In this document: in pieces, positions 1 through 7,500 of the stretch
Position numbering within the stretch: the first letter of the stretch is position 1
How the letters are laid out: each line of letters opens with the position of its first letter
Position numbers and translations under genes: made by a program
From: JBHJGU01 sp050331475
Lineage (GTDB): Bacteria > Pseudomonadota > Alphaproteobacteria > Caulobacterales > Maricaulaceae
Direction: 5' to 3'
Assembly (NCBI GenBank): GCA_050331475.1
Contig: JBHJGU010000103.1
Coordinates: forward strand, 1-31,566
Length of the DNA: 31,566 bases
Notes under the pieces: model-generated
What the model saw: the letters and a program-made list of their open reading frames with translations, nothing else
What the model was told of the DNA's origin: nothing
The model's database searches: none

Positions 1-724
1 AGATAAGCGCTGGGATGATGGGGGCGACGATGTGGGTGTCTGTCAGGCCGGTTCCAAAAATCCCTTTGATGTCGTGGATGCGCCGACCCGGGGTCGCGGC
101 GCGCGGCTCTAAGCTCCGCGCGAGCGCACGATCAAGGGTGGTCACGGATACCGCAGCTTTGACGAGCCCCTGGGCCGCCATGGGGCCGAGCAGGTCGAGA
201 TCGCGCAGAATCAGCGCCGATTTCGTAATCAGGCTGACGGGGTGGCGCGCCTCCGCCAGCACCGCCAAAACGGATCGGGTGATTTCCAAGCGTCGTTCCA
301 CGGGTTGATAGGGGTCGGTGTTCGCGCCGATGACGATGGGGGCGGGCTGGTATTTCGGGTCCGCCAATTCCGCGCGCAGCCGCTCCGCCGCGTCCGGCTT
401 GGCGAAAATCCGGCTTTCGAAATCCAAGCCCGCGGACAAGCCCAGATAGGCGTGGCTGGGCCGGGCGTAGCAGTAAACACAGCCATGCTCGCAGCCCTTA
501 TAGGGGTTGATCGAGCGGTCAAAACTCAGATCGGGAGATTGGTTGCGCGTAATGATCGTGCGCACCGCGTCCACGCCCACCTCCGTGCGCAAAGGCCGCG
601 CCGGCGGCTCCGCGCTTGACCAGCCGTCGTCGAAGGGATCGCGGTCCTCAGGCTCGAACCGCGAGCTGCGATTGGAGCGCGCGCCGCGGCCGCGCGGCTG
701 GAGGGCGTCGGGGAGAACCGTCAT
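1..724 (-). CDS. PA0069-family radical SAM protein (3' end cut by window edge)
   Basis: Reading leftwards from an ATG at 722-724, 241 codons are open to the window edge, so the C-terminus is missing. A CxxxCxxC motif (C78, C82, C85, in the context NPYKGCEHGCVYCYARP) is the 4Fe-4S/S-adenosylmethionine site of radical SAM enzymes. The N-terminal RGRGARSNRSSRFEP stretch and the Y-A-R-P-S-H sequence after the motif are typical of the PA0069/Rv2578c family, which is distantly related to spore photoproduct lyase; its substrate is not established. An in-frame ATG at 737-739 is an alternative start, but it lies only 10 bases from a perfect SOS box, so a leader plus the 724 start seems more likely. 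Neither start has a clear Shine-Dalgarno. The SOS box suggests a DNA-damage role (inference). Confidence 0.85.
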   Translation of the reverse strand, partial: MTVLPDALQPRGRGARSNRSSRFEPEDRDPFDDGWSSAEPPARPLRTEVGVDAVRTIITRNQSPDLSFDRSINPYKGCEHGCVYCYARPSHAYLGLSAGLDFESRIFAKPDAAERLRAELADPKYQPAPIVIGANTDPYQPVERRLEITRSVLAVLAEARHPVSLITKSALILRDLDLLGPMAAQGLVKAAVSVTTLDRALARSLEPRAATPGRRIHDIKGIFGTGLTDTHIVAPIIPALI

Positions 725-748
725 GTCGAGATATTGCATCAAAAAACA

Positions 749-763
749 GAACAAATAAAGAAC
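749..763 (-). promoter_or_regulatory. Predicted LexA (SOS) box
   Basis: On the minus strand this reads GTTCTTTATTTGTTC, an exact GTTC-N7-GTTC direct repeat, the known LexA operator of Alphaproteobacteria. It lies 24 bases upstream of the 724 start of the radical SAM gene (9 bases from the 739 ATG) in an AT-rich stretch, where a repressor would cover the promoter. The divergent glycosyltransferase gene starts 83 bases away on the other side, so control of that gene is possible but less likely. Confidence 0.7.
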
Positions 764-846
764 ATTTTTCGGGCTGGCGCTCGAATTTGACCTTTGTGCG
801 CGCAGCGGGTTTTCGTGGCGTCGCCGTTCGCGAAGGGCTCGCCGCC

Positions 847-1524
847 ATGATCTCCGTCGTCATTCCAACCTTGAACGCCCAAGACGTACTTGGCGGTGCG
901 CTGGGCGCACTGGTCGGCGGCGCCATTGGTGGATTGGTCAAGGAAGTGGTGGTGGTCGACGGCGGCTCCACGGACCACACGCGCGACATCGCCGACGCCG
1001 CGGGATGCCGAGTGCTGAGTTCCGCGCCGGGGCGGGGGACGCAGATGCGCACGGGCGCGGCTCAGGCGAACGCGCCGTGGCTGTTGTTTTTGCACGCGGA
1101 CACGGTTCCGGACGCGGATTGGATCGACGAGGTCGGCGCGTTCATTAGCGCAGGCCGGAACGATCGCGCCGGCGTATTTCGGTTCGCTTTGGCGGAGCGG
1201 GGTCTTTGGCCGCGGGTTTTCGAACTCATGGTCGGTATACGCACCCGGTTCGCCCATTTGCCCTATGGGGATCAGGGCTTAGTCATTTCACGCACTCTGT
1301 ACGAGGCTGTGGGCGGTTATCCCGACTGGCCGTTATTCGAAGACGTGGACATTGTGCGCCGGATCGGCGCGCGCCGGTTGCACCGCTTCCGAACCCGCGC
1401 GGTCACCAGCGGGGCGAAATACGTGCGCGACGGCTGGCTTCGCCGAGCGTTTCATAACCAGCGACTGTTATGGCGCTTTATGGCGGGGGCGGACCCTAAG
1501 CGGTTGGCGGAGCATTACGATTAA
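847..1524 (+). CDS. TIGR04283 family glycosyltransferase (rSAM/selenodomain-associated transferase 2)
   Basis: 225-residue GT-A fold family 2 glycosyltransferase. Visible motifs are the N-terminal VIPTLNAQDVL strand, VVVVDGGSTDHT (nucleotide-sugar binding, residues about 34-45), LFLHADTVP (the DxD-like metal site, here HAD) and LPYGDQGLVISR with FEDVDIVRR later in the chain. These are characteristic of TIGR04283, often found with radical SAM/selenodomain proteins and linked in some bacteria to arsenosugar lipid synthesis. Length is normal. The ATG at 847 is preceded by AAGG at a good distance; longer upstream readings lack family similarity. The stop TAA overlaps the ATG of the next gene (TAATG), so the two are translationally coupled. 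The actual acceptor is unknown. Confidence 0.85.
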   Translation: MISVVIPTLNAQDVLGGALGALVGGAIGGLVKEVVVVDGGSTDHTRDIADAAGCRVLSSAPGRGTQMRTGAAQANAPWLLFLHADTVPDADWIDEVGAFISAGRNDRAGVFRFALAERGLWPRVFELMVGIRTRFAHLPYGDQGLVISRTLYEAVGGYPDWPLFEDVDIVRRIGARRLHRFRTRAVTSGAKYVRDGWLRRAFHNQRLLWRFMAGADPKRLAEHYD

Positions 1525-2129
1525 TGCGCCCGCTTCTTGTGGTCATGGCCAAAGCGCCCCGTTTGGGCTTGGCGAAAACCCGGTTGGCGCGCGCCATCGG
1601 TCCGGTTCACGCTCTGCGCGCCTATCGCACAATGCTCGCCCATGTGGCGCGGGCGGCTCGGGACCCGCGCTGGACGACCGTGATCGCGCTGACCCCGGAC
1701 CGGGCGGCGGCGCGCCCGATGGCCCCGTTCGTCGATTTTCCGATGCATCCCCAGGGCGGGGGCGATTTAGGCGACCGCCAAGCGCGGGTGTTCGCCCATA
1801 ACGGACCCGTCGTGGTCGTTGGCGCGGACGCGCCGCAAATCACGCCAGGCGACATATGGGCCGCGTTTCGAGCCCTGCGGCGGGCGGATGCGGTGATCGG
1901 CCCGGCCACCGACGGCGGCTATTGGCTGTTAGGGCTGAACGGTCCGGGGCCGGAGGATCTGTTCGAAGGCGTGCGCTGGTCCCATGCGGAAACCCGCGCG
2001 GATTTAGAGCGCAAGCTCGCGCCCGGGCGCATCGCGCATCTGCGGCGGCTGACCGACATTGACGATGTCGAGGATTGGCGGGCTTGGACGCGGCGGTCAA
2101 AGCGCCTTGAGCCGCGCCTCCAGCCCTAG
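1524..2129 (+). CDS. TIGR04282 family glycosyltransferase (DUF2064, rSAM/selenodomain-associated transferase 1)
   Basis: 201-residue protein of the DUF2064/TIGR04282 family, nucleotidyltransferase-like enzymes that regularly pair with TIGR04283. Seen: the start MRPLLVVMAKAPRLGLAKTRLA (a glycine/lysine-rich nucleotide-binding loop), GDLGDRQARVF, VVVVGADAPQI, and the catalytic-region signature AVIGPATDGGYWLLGL. Start is fixed by the 1-base overlap with the preceding gene. The last 33 bases overlap the 3' end of the convergent uracil-DNA glycosylase gene, so the two transcripts collide. No radical SAM partner of the arsenosugar type is next to the pair; the PA0069-family gene on the left is a different family. 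Function in this organism is unknown. Confidence 0.85.
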   Translation: MRPLLVVMAKAPRLGLAKTRLARAIGPVHALRAYRTMLAHVARAARDPRWTTVIALTPDRAAARPMAPFVDFPMHPQGGGDLGDRQARVFAHNGPVVVVGADAPQITPGDIWAAFRALRRADAVIGPATDGGYWLLGLNGPGPEDLFEGVRWSHAETRADLERKLAPGRIAHLRRLTDIDDVEDWRAWTRRSKRLEPRLQP

Positions 2130-2903
2130 AAAATCGCGCCAGCACAGCGCTTTGGCTTTGGGTTGGCGCAGCACAAAAGCCGGATGCAAAAACGCTAAAG
2201 CGGGCAAGGTCTCCCCGGTCTCCGCGCCCTCAGGGTCGCGCAGGGCGTAATCGTGGAACCGCCCGCGCAGGCGCATGATCCCGGTGGTCGTGCGCAACAG
2301 CGTTTGTGCAGCGACACCGCCGGTCAACAACAGCACTTTGGGCGCCGCCAGCGCGATGTGCCGCTCAATCAAAGGCAGGCATTGGGCGATTTCCGCGGTC
2401 TCTGGGGTTCGGTTCCCCGGTGGTCGCCAGTTCAAAATGTTGGAAATATAAACGTCTTCGGGGCCAAGCCCGATCGCGGCGAGCATGCGGTCAAGCAATT
2501 GGCCCGAGCGGCCGACAAAGGGCCGCCCCACGGCGTCCTCCTCCGCCCCCGGCGCTTCGCCGATCACCATGAGTGCGGCGCCCGGCACGCCTCGGGCGAA
2601 GACGGGATTGCGGGCGGCGTCGGTCAGCCGGCCGAGCTTGAGCCCCGCGACCCCGGCTTCAAGCGCTTCGAGACTATCCGCGGCTCGCGCGACGGCGCGG
2701 GTGGGGCTGACCGCTTCGGCCGCAAAGGGCGGGGGCTCCGTCGGGTCGTTGCGTCTAACCTTTTGCGTTGACGCCCCAGCCGCTGGACGCGGGCTTGGCT
2801 TGGGGGGCGGCGGTTTGAGCGGCTCCACCCAGTCCACCCCCGCCAGCCGCCACCAATCGAGCGCGCTCTCCAACACCTCGGCGTCTGAAAAGCTCTGGGA
2901 CAT
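2097..2903 (-). CDS. Uracil-DNA glycosylase, family 4-like
   Basis: 268 residues. The C-terminal two thirds carry the family 4/5 signature: GEAPGAEEDAVGRPFVG (residues 115-131, active-site loop), ISNILNWRPPGNRTP (153-167) and the HPAFVLRQP motif (240-248). It removes uracil from DNA, starting base excision repair. Residues 28-60 are a Pro-rich, probably disordered linker, usual in alphaproteobacterial members. Of the four cysteines that hold the 4Fe-4S cluster in thermophilic family-4 enzymes only one candidate (C175) remains, so the cluster may be absent. Start 2903 was chosen because LESALDWWRLAGVDW is the family N-terminus and AAGGG precedes it; a 2966 start would add 21 residues without family similarity. 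Divergent from the ETF-QO gene. Confidence 0.9.
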   Translation of the reverse strand: MSQSFSDAEVLESALDWWRLAGVDWVEPLKPPPPKPSPRPAAGASTQKVRRNDPTEPPPFAAEAVSPTRAVARAADSLEALEAGVAGLKLGRLTDAARNPVFARGVPGAALMVIGEAPGAEEDAVGRPFVGRSGQLLDRMLAAIGLGPEDVYISNILNWRPPGNRTPETAEIAQCLPLIERHIALAAPKVLLLTGGVAAQTLLRTTTGIMRLRGRFHDYALRDPEGAETGETLPALAFLHPAFVLRQPKAKALCWRDFLGLEARLKAL

Positions 2904-3058
2904 GACCCTTGAAGCCTCACTCCTGCGCGTTGTCGCGGTCTGGGCTTGGCGCGCCGCGCCAGACAACCTAGCTCCGAAACCGGGAACGCGTTAAGACCGC
3001 AGGCTTCAGATTCCGGCGTGGGCGGCGCATGGGCGAGATCAAGGGGTAGGAAACCGGT

Positions 3059-4729
3059 ATGAGCGAAGAGCCGATTGAGCGCGAAGCGATGGAGTACGAC
3101 GTGGTCATTGTCGGCGCCGGGCCGGCGGGTTTGTCCGCCGCGATCCGTTTGAAACAACGCGCCCAGGCCGAGGGTGCGGATATCTCCGTCGCAGTGCTTG
3201 AGAAGGGCTCGGAAGTCGGGGCGCATATTCTCTCCGGCGCGGTCATTGATCCGCGCGGTATGACCGAGCTGTTCCCCGATTGGAAAGAGCGCGGCGCGCC
3301 GTTATCCACCCCGGTGACCAAGGATGTTTTTAAGGTGCTCGGCCCGGAGGGCGCGCTCTCGCTGCCTAACTGGCCCATGCCGAGCCTGATGAAAAACCAC
3401 GGCAATTACATCGCGTCCTTGGGTGAAGTCTGCCGCTGGCTCGCCGAACAGGCCGAAGCTCTGGAGGTGGAGATTTACCCTGGCTTCGCGGCCTCCGAGC
3501 TGGTGTTTGACGAAAACGACGCGGTCGCGGGCGTTGTCGCCGGCGTCTTTGGCGTTGGCCGGGGCGGGGAACGCAAGGGCGCCTTTCAGCCCGGCATGGA
3601 GCTGCGCGCCAAATATGTGCTGCTGGGCGAGGGTGTGCGCGGCTCGTTAAGTAAACAAGTCATCGCAAAATACGAACTCGATAAAGGCAAGTCACCGCAG
3701 AAATACGGCATTGGTCTGAAAGAGCTTTGGAAAGTGCCCGACGACAAATTTCGCCCTGGCTTTGTGCAGCACACCTTTGGCTGGCCACTGGATAACAAAA
3801 CCGGTGGCGGCTCGTTCATGTATCATTTCGGCGACAATTATGTCTCGGTCGGCTTTGTGGTGCATTTGAACTATCCCAATCCCTATTTGTCGCCCTATGA
3901 CTAGTTTCAGCGCTTCAAAACCCATGTGGATATGCGTGAGTTCTTCGAGGGTGGGGAACGGGTCGCCTATGGCGCGCGCGCGATAACCGAGGGCGGCTGG
4001 CAGTCGCTCCCTGATCTGAGCTTCCCCGGCGGCGCGCTTCTGGGCTGCGCCGCGGGCATGGTGAACGTTCCGCGCATCAAAGGCAGCCACAACGCGATGA
4101 AAAGCGGCATGCAGGCCGCGGACGCGGCCTTTGACGCGCTCCAGGCCGGTCGCGCCTCGGACGTGCTCGAGGGCTATCAATCCGCCGTCGAGCGCGGCTG
4201 GATCGCGGACGATCTCAAGCCCGTGCGCAATGTGAAACCGCTCTGGTCGAAATACGGCGCGGCTTTAGGCGTTGTTTTGGGCGGACTGGATATGTGGATC
4301 AACCAGATCACCGGCGGCTGGTCGCCGTTTGGCACTCTGGATCACGGCAAGACCGATGCGGAGAGCACCGAGCGCGCGCGCAAGCACGAGCCGATTGTCT
4401 ATCCCAAGCCCGACGGGCGGCTGACCTTCGATAAACTGACCAATTTGAGCTATTCGGCGACCAATCACGAAGAGGATCAACCGATCCATCTCCGGCTGGG
4501 CGATCCGGAGCTCCAGCTCAATAGCGAATTCGCCGACTACGCCGGCTTGTCGAACCGGTATTGCCCCGCGGGCGTTTACGAATGGGTGGAAGACAGCGGT
4601 CAGCCGAAATTCGTGATCAACGCGCAGAATTGCGTGCATTGCAAAACCTGCGATATCAAGGATCCTAACCAAAACATCACCTGGACCACGCCCGAGGGCG
4701 CGGGCGGGCCCAATTATCCGAACATGTAA
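3059..4729 (+). pseudogene. Electron transfer flavoprotein-ubiquinone oxidoreductase, interrupted by an in-frame TAG
   Basis: ETF-QO passes electrons from acyl-CoA and other dehydrogenases, via ETF, to ubiquinone at the inner membrane. The first 281 codons hold the FAD-binding GAGPAGLSAAIRLKQ motif (about residues 20-34) and SEVGAHILSGAVIDP. They end at TAG 3902-3904. The same frame then continues without a break to 4729 with GARAITEGGWQSLP, PRIKGSHNAMKSGM and the 4Fe-4S cysteines in RYCPAGVYEW and QNCVHCKTC. Joined, it is 556 codons, the normal family length. The TAG sits in NPYLSPYD-x-FQRFKTH, where the family has Glu; GAG to TAG is one change. No ribosome site precedes the GTG (3926) or ATG (3932) after the stop. 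Everything downstream is conserved, so the lesion is recent, a sequencing error, or read through. ATG 3059 has a GGGGTAGG upstream. Confidence 0.85.
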
Positions 4730-4744
4730 AGCGGGCGGAGCGGG

Positions 4745-4771
4745 GCGGCGTTCACGCGTTGCCAACGCCGC
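4745..4771 (+). terminator. Hairpin after ETF-QO, possible weak terminator
   Basis: A perfect 8-base-pair stem (GCGGCGTT at 4745-4752 and AACGCCGC at 4764-4771) with an 11-base loop lies 15 bases after the ETF-QO stop. No T-run follows, so intrinsic termination is doubtful; it ends 22 bases before the next start codon and could instead act as an RNA processing or pausing site. Confidence 0.35.
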
Positions 4772-4793
4772 TTGCCCGCGCGACGATAGAGCG

Positions 4794-6518
4794 ATGAAAC
4801 GATTAGCGGCCCTTAAATGCGCCCTCGCGGCGGTCACGGCGCTGGGCTTGGCGGGGTGCGCCGGGCGCGGCGAGGAGGCGGCGTTCCCCGATTTGGCGCG
4901 CACCGTGTTCGGCGATTATCTCGCTGGGCGGTATGCGGAGCGCATCGGCGACGACCGGATTTCGGCGGCCTATTTCGCCCGCGCGTTATCCCAAAGCCCG
5001 GAAGAGACGATCCTGCGCGAGAGCGCGTTCATCTCCGCCCTGGAAGCCGGCGACATGGAGCCAGCGGCGGAATTCGCCCGTCAGACCTTGGAGAACGACC
5101 CCTCCGATCGGCTGGCCCGGATCACCTTGGCGGTCTCCGCCATTGCGGATCGCGACTATGACGCGGCGCTCGCGCGGCTTGAGGGCGCTGAGTTGGGGCC
5201 GTTCAACCGGGTGATTGGGGCGCTTTTGCGCGCCTGGGCCCATGCGGGCAAAGGCGATCAAGAGGCGGCGTTCGCTGCGCTGGCTTTCGCCTCAACCGCG
5301 GACGAACAAGCGTTTGGCGATCTCGCAGACGCCCACAAAGCGCTGTTGCTCGATTATTTCGGCGATGAGGACGCCGCGGAGGCGGCCTTTGAGGCGGTCG
5401 CCGGCCGGGGCTTAGTCTCAGGCTCCGCGGCGGAGGCCCATGGGCGGTTGTTAGAACGTCAAGGCCGGACTGAAGACGCGATCGCGGTTTATCAAACCCA
5501 GATCGATCGGGTCGGGCGGAATATTCTGCTTGAGGCCGCGATTGAGCGCGCGCGGGCGGGGCGGGAGAAACCTAAGCCCTTTATCCGCCGGCCTGGGGAT
5601 GGCGCAGCCGAGGCCCTGTTCGGACCGGCCGCGGCGCTGGCCGCTCAGCGCCAACGGGAATTAGCGATTATTTATCTGCGTTTAGCTTTGACCGCGCGCC
5701 CCGATCACGCCCCCGCGCTCGCGCTGTTGGCGGCGCTTTACGAGCGCTCAGGGCGGACGGAAGCGGCGGTGACGCTTTATGACGCGGTGGATCCGCGCTC
5801 GCCGACCTATGTCGGCGCTCAAATCGATCGGGCTTGGGCGCTGTGGCGTGACGATCAGGAGACCGTCGCCCTGGCGTCCGCCCGGGCGTTGGCCCGGGAG
5901 ACCGACGATCCGCGCGCGCGCTCGACGCTTGCGGACATGCTGCGCGCGCAAGGTCTGTTCGAAGAAGCGGTTGAGGTGCTCGATGGGCTGATCGCGGACT
6001 TGGACGACGCTGTGGAATGGAGCCATTTTTTCGCCCGCGGCGCGGCGCGGGAACGGTTAGGGCGGTGGGACGGTCCCGAGGGCGCGCAAGCGGATTTGGA
6101 GCGGGCGCTTGAGCTCTCGCCGGACCAACCGGATGTGCTGAACTATTTAGGCTATTCGTGGGTGGACCGCGGCGAACGGCTCGATGAAGGGTTTGAGTTG
6201 ATCAAGCGCGCCGTCGAGCTGCGTCCGAATTCGGGCTACATCGTCGATAGCCTCGGATGGGCGTATTATCGGCTCGGCGATTACGACACCGCGGTCGAGC
6301 ATCTCGAACGCGCCGTCGAGCTTGATCCCCAGGACCCGACCTTGAACGACCATTTGGGCGACGCTTATTGGCAGGTTGGCCGGCGGTTGGAGGCGCGGTT
6401 TCAGTGGCGCCGCGCACTGTCCTTGGAGCCGGAAGCCGAGGAGATCCCGGTGCTTCAAGCCAAGGTGCAAGTGGGTCTGTCCGGAACGACCCCGCCGGGC
6501 GGTGACGCCGAGCCGTAA
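4794..6518 (+). CDS. TPR-repeat lipoprotein
   Basis: 574 residues. The N-terminus is a lipoprotein signal: positive MKRLAALK, a hydrophobic stretch and the lipobox L19-A20-G21-C22, so it is probably anchored to the outer or inner membrane facing the periplasm. The rest is Ala/Glu-rich helical repeats; the clearest tetratricopeptide repeats are near residues 430-545 (NYLGYSWVDRGERLDEGF, DSLGWAYYRLGDYDTAVEHL, DHLGDAYWQVGR). TPR proteins act as scaffolds; no specific partner is visible. The gene ends two bases before ispE, with which it almost certainly forms an operon, an arrangement seen in other Alphaproteobacteria. Start ATG 4794 fits the signal peptide, although the site upstream is poor in Shine-Dalgarno sequence. 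Confidence 0.85.
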   Translation: MKRLAALKCALAAVTALGLAGCAGRGEEAAFPDLARTVFGDYLAGRYAERIGDDRISAAYFARALSQSPEETILRESAFISALEAGDMEPAAEFARQTLENDPSDRLARITLAVSAIADRDYDAALARLEGAELGPFNRVIGALLRAWAHAGKGDQEAAFAALAFASTADEQAFGDLADAHKALLLDYFGDEDAAEAAFEAVAGRGLVSGSAAEAHGRLLERQGRTEDAIAVYQTQIDRVGRNILLEAAIERARAGREKPKPFIRRPGDGAAEALFGPAAALAAQRQRELAIIYLRLALTARPDHAPALALLAALYERSGRTEAAVTLYDAVDPRSPTYVGAQIDRAWALWRDDQETVALASARALARETDDPRARSTLADMLRAQGLFEEAVEVLDGLIADLDDAVEWSHFFARGAARERLGRWDGPEGAQADLERALELSPDQPDVLNYLGYSWVDRGERLDEGFELIKRAVELRPNSGYIVDSLGWAYYRLGDYDTAVEHLERAVELDPQDPTLNDHLGDAYWQVGRRLEARFQWRRALSLEPEAEEIPVLQAKVQVGLSGTTPPGGDAEP

Positions 6519-6520
6519 TC

Positions 6521-7393
6521 ATGGACAACGTCGTGGTCGAACAGGCCCGGGCCAAGGTGAATCTCGACTTGCGGGTCGGGCCGCCGCGGTCCGATGGCTA
6601 TCACGACCTTGATAGCGTTGTCGTCTTCGCTGAGCTCAGCGACACGCTCCGTTTCGAGCCGGCGGAGGGCCTCAGCCTCGCCGTGGACGGGCCCCAGGCG
6701 TCGAGCCTCGATGGTGAGCCGAACAATCTCATTGTGCGCGCCGCCCGTGCGTTGGCGGCCGCGTTTGACGTCTCCGCGGGCGCGCGCATCCATTTGACGA
6801 AGCGTTTGCCGGTGGCCGCAGGGGTTGGCGGCGGGTCGGCGGACGCTGCGGCGAGTTTGCGTGGATTAAGTCGGCTTTGGGACGTGCGCACAGCGCCGGA
6901 ACGGCTCGCCGGACTTGCTTTGGCTTTAGGCGCGGATGTGCCGGCGTGTTTGATCTGCGAGCCCTTGGTGATGACAGGGTTGGGGGAGCGGATCACGCGG
7001 TTTGAGGCGTTTCCCACGCTTGACGTCCTTCTGGTTAACCCTGGCGTGAAGACCCCGACGGGCGCGGTGTTTCGCGCCTATGATGCGGCCGCGCCTGCGG
7101 CTTTGCCGGCTCGACGCTGGCCGTCCCGTTTGGATCGCACCGAGCTTCTCGAGCGTCTACGCGCCAGCCGAAACGATTTGGAGGCGCCGGCGGGAGCGCT
7201 CACCTCGGCCGTGACGCAGACGCTCACAGCGCTGAGCGCGCTTCCCGGCGTTGAGCTTGCGCGCATGTCTGGCTCGGGCGCAACGGTGATGGCGGTGTTC
7301 GCCGACGCCGAGGCGGCGCGGGCCGCTGCGACCGCGCTTGAAACCGCCCATCCTGGCTGGCGACTTTGGTCCACGCGTCTGTTGGGGGCTTAG
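6521..7393 (+). CDS. ispE: 4-(cytidine 5'-diphospho)-2-C-methyl-D-erythritol kinase
   Basis: 290-residue GHMP kinase of the non-mevalonate isoprenoid pathway; it phosphorylates CDP-methylerythritol with ATP in the cytosol. Seen: the substrate-binding start ARAKVNLDLRV (usually AKxNLxL) followed by SDGYHDLDSVVVF, the glycine-rich ATP loop PVAAGVGGGSADAAAS (about residues 101-116) and the C-terminal GHMP motif ARMSGSGATVM. Length is normal for the family. It follows the TPR lipoprotein gene by 2 bases and probably shares its transcript. The pathway connects with the polyprenyl diphosphate synthase at 8517-9536, which uses the isoprenoid units produced, and with the polyprenyl-phosphate-dependent transferase at 7498. 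Confidence 0.95.
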   Translation: MDNVVVEQARAKVNLDLRVGPPRSDGYHDLDSVVVFAELSDTLRFEPAEGLSLAVDGPQASSLDGEPNNLIVRAARALAAAFDVSAGARIHLTKRLPVAAGVGGGSADAAASLRGLSRLWDVRTAPERLAGLALALGADVPACLICEPLVMTGLGERITRFEAFPTLDVLLVNPGVKTPTGAVFRAYDAAAPAALPARRWPSRLDRTELLERLRASRNDLEAPAGALTSAVTQTLTALSALPGVELARMSGSGATVMAVFADAEAARAAATALETAHPGWRLWSTRLLGA

Positions 7394-7412
7394 TCACGAA
7401 CCGTTACGCCGT

Positions 7413-7440
7413 TTGACAGCGCGCGAGCGCACGCTAAGCA
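7413..7440 (+). promoter_or_regulatory. Possible sigma-70 promoter for the MraY/WecA-like gene
   Basis: A consensus -35 box TTGACA (7413-7418) is followed after 16 bases by TAAGCA (7435-7440), a weak -10. It lies in the 104-base gap after ispE, 58 bases before the next start codon, leaving room for a leader containing the ribosome-binding site and hairpin described separately. Confidence 0.35.
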
Positions 7441-7468
7441 AGAGCGTCTGCTTGTTGACCCCCAGGCT

Positions 7469-7500
7469 AAAGGAGCCGGCGCCGCGCCGGAAACACCATG
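7469..7500 (+). promoter_or_regulatory. Shine-Dalgarno, hairpin and start codon: structured ribosome-binding site
   Basis: A strong Shine-Dalgarno AAAGGAG (7469-7475) is 22 bases from the ATG at 7498, too far for normal use. The first 15 of those bases form a perfect hairpin: CCGGCG (7476-7481), loop CCG, CGCCGG (7485-7490). With the hairpin folded, the remaining spacer is 7 bases, an ideal distance. An in-frame TAA at 7468-7470 and the absence of ATG, GTG or TTG codons in between rule out an earlier start. Confidence 0.6.

Noticed and set aside
3059..4729. Reassignment of TAG as a sense codon to explain the ETF-QO gene.
   Set aside because: Many intact neighbouring genes end at TAG (stops at 2129, 7393, 12899, 15083 and 26064), so TAG is a regular stop in this genome.
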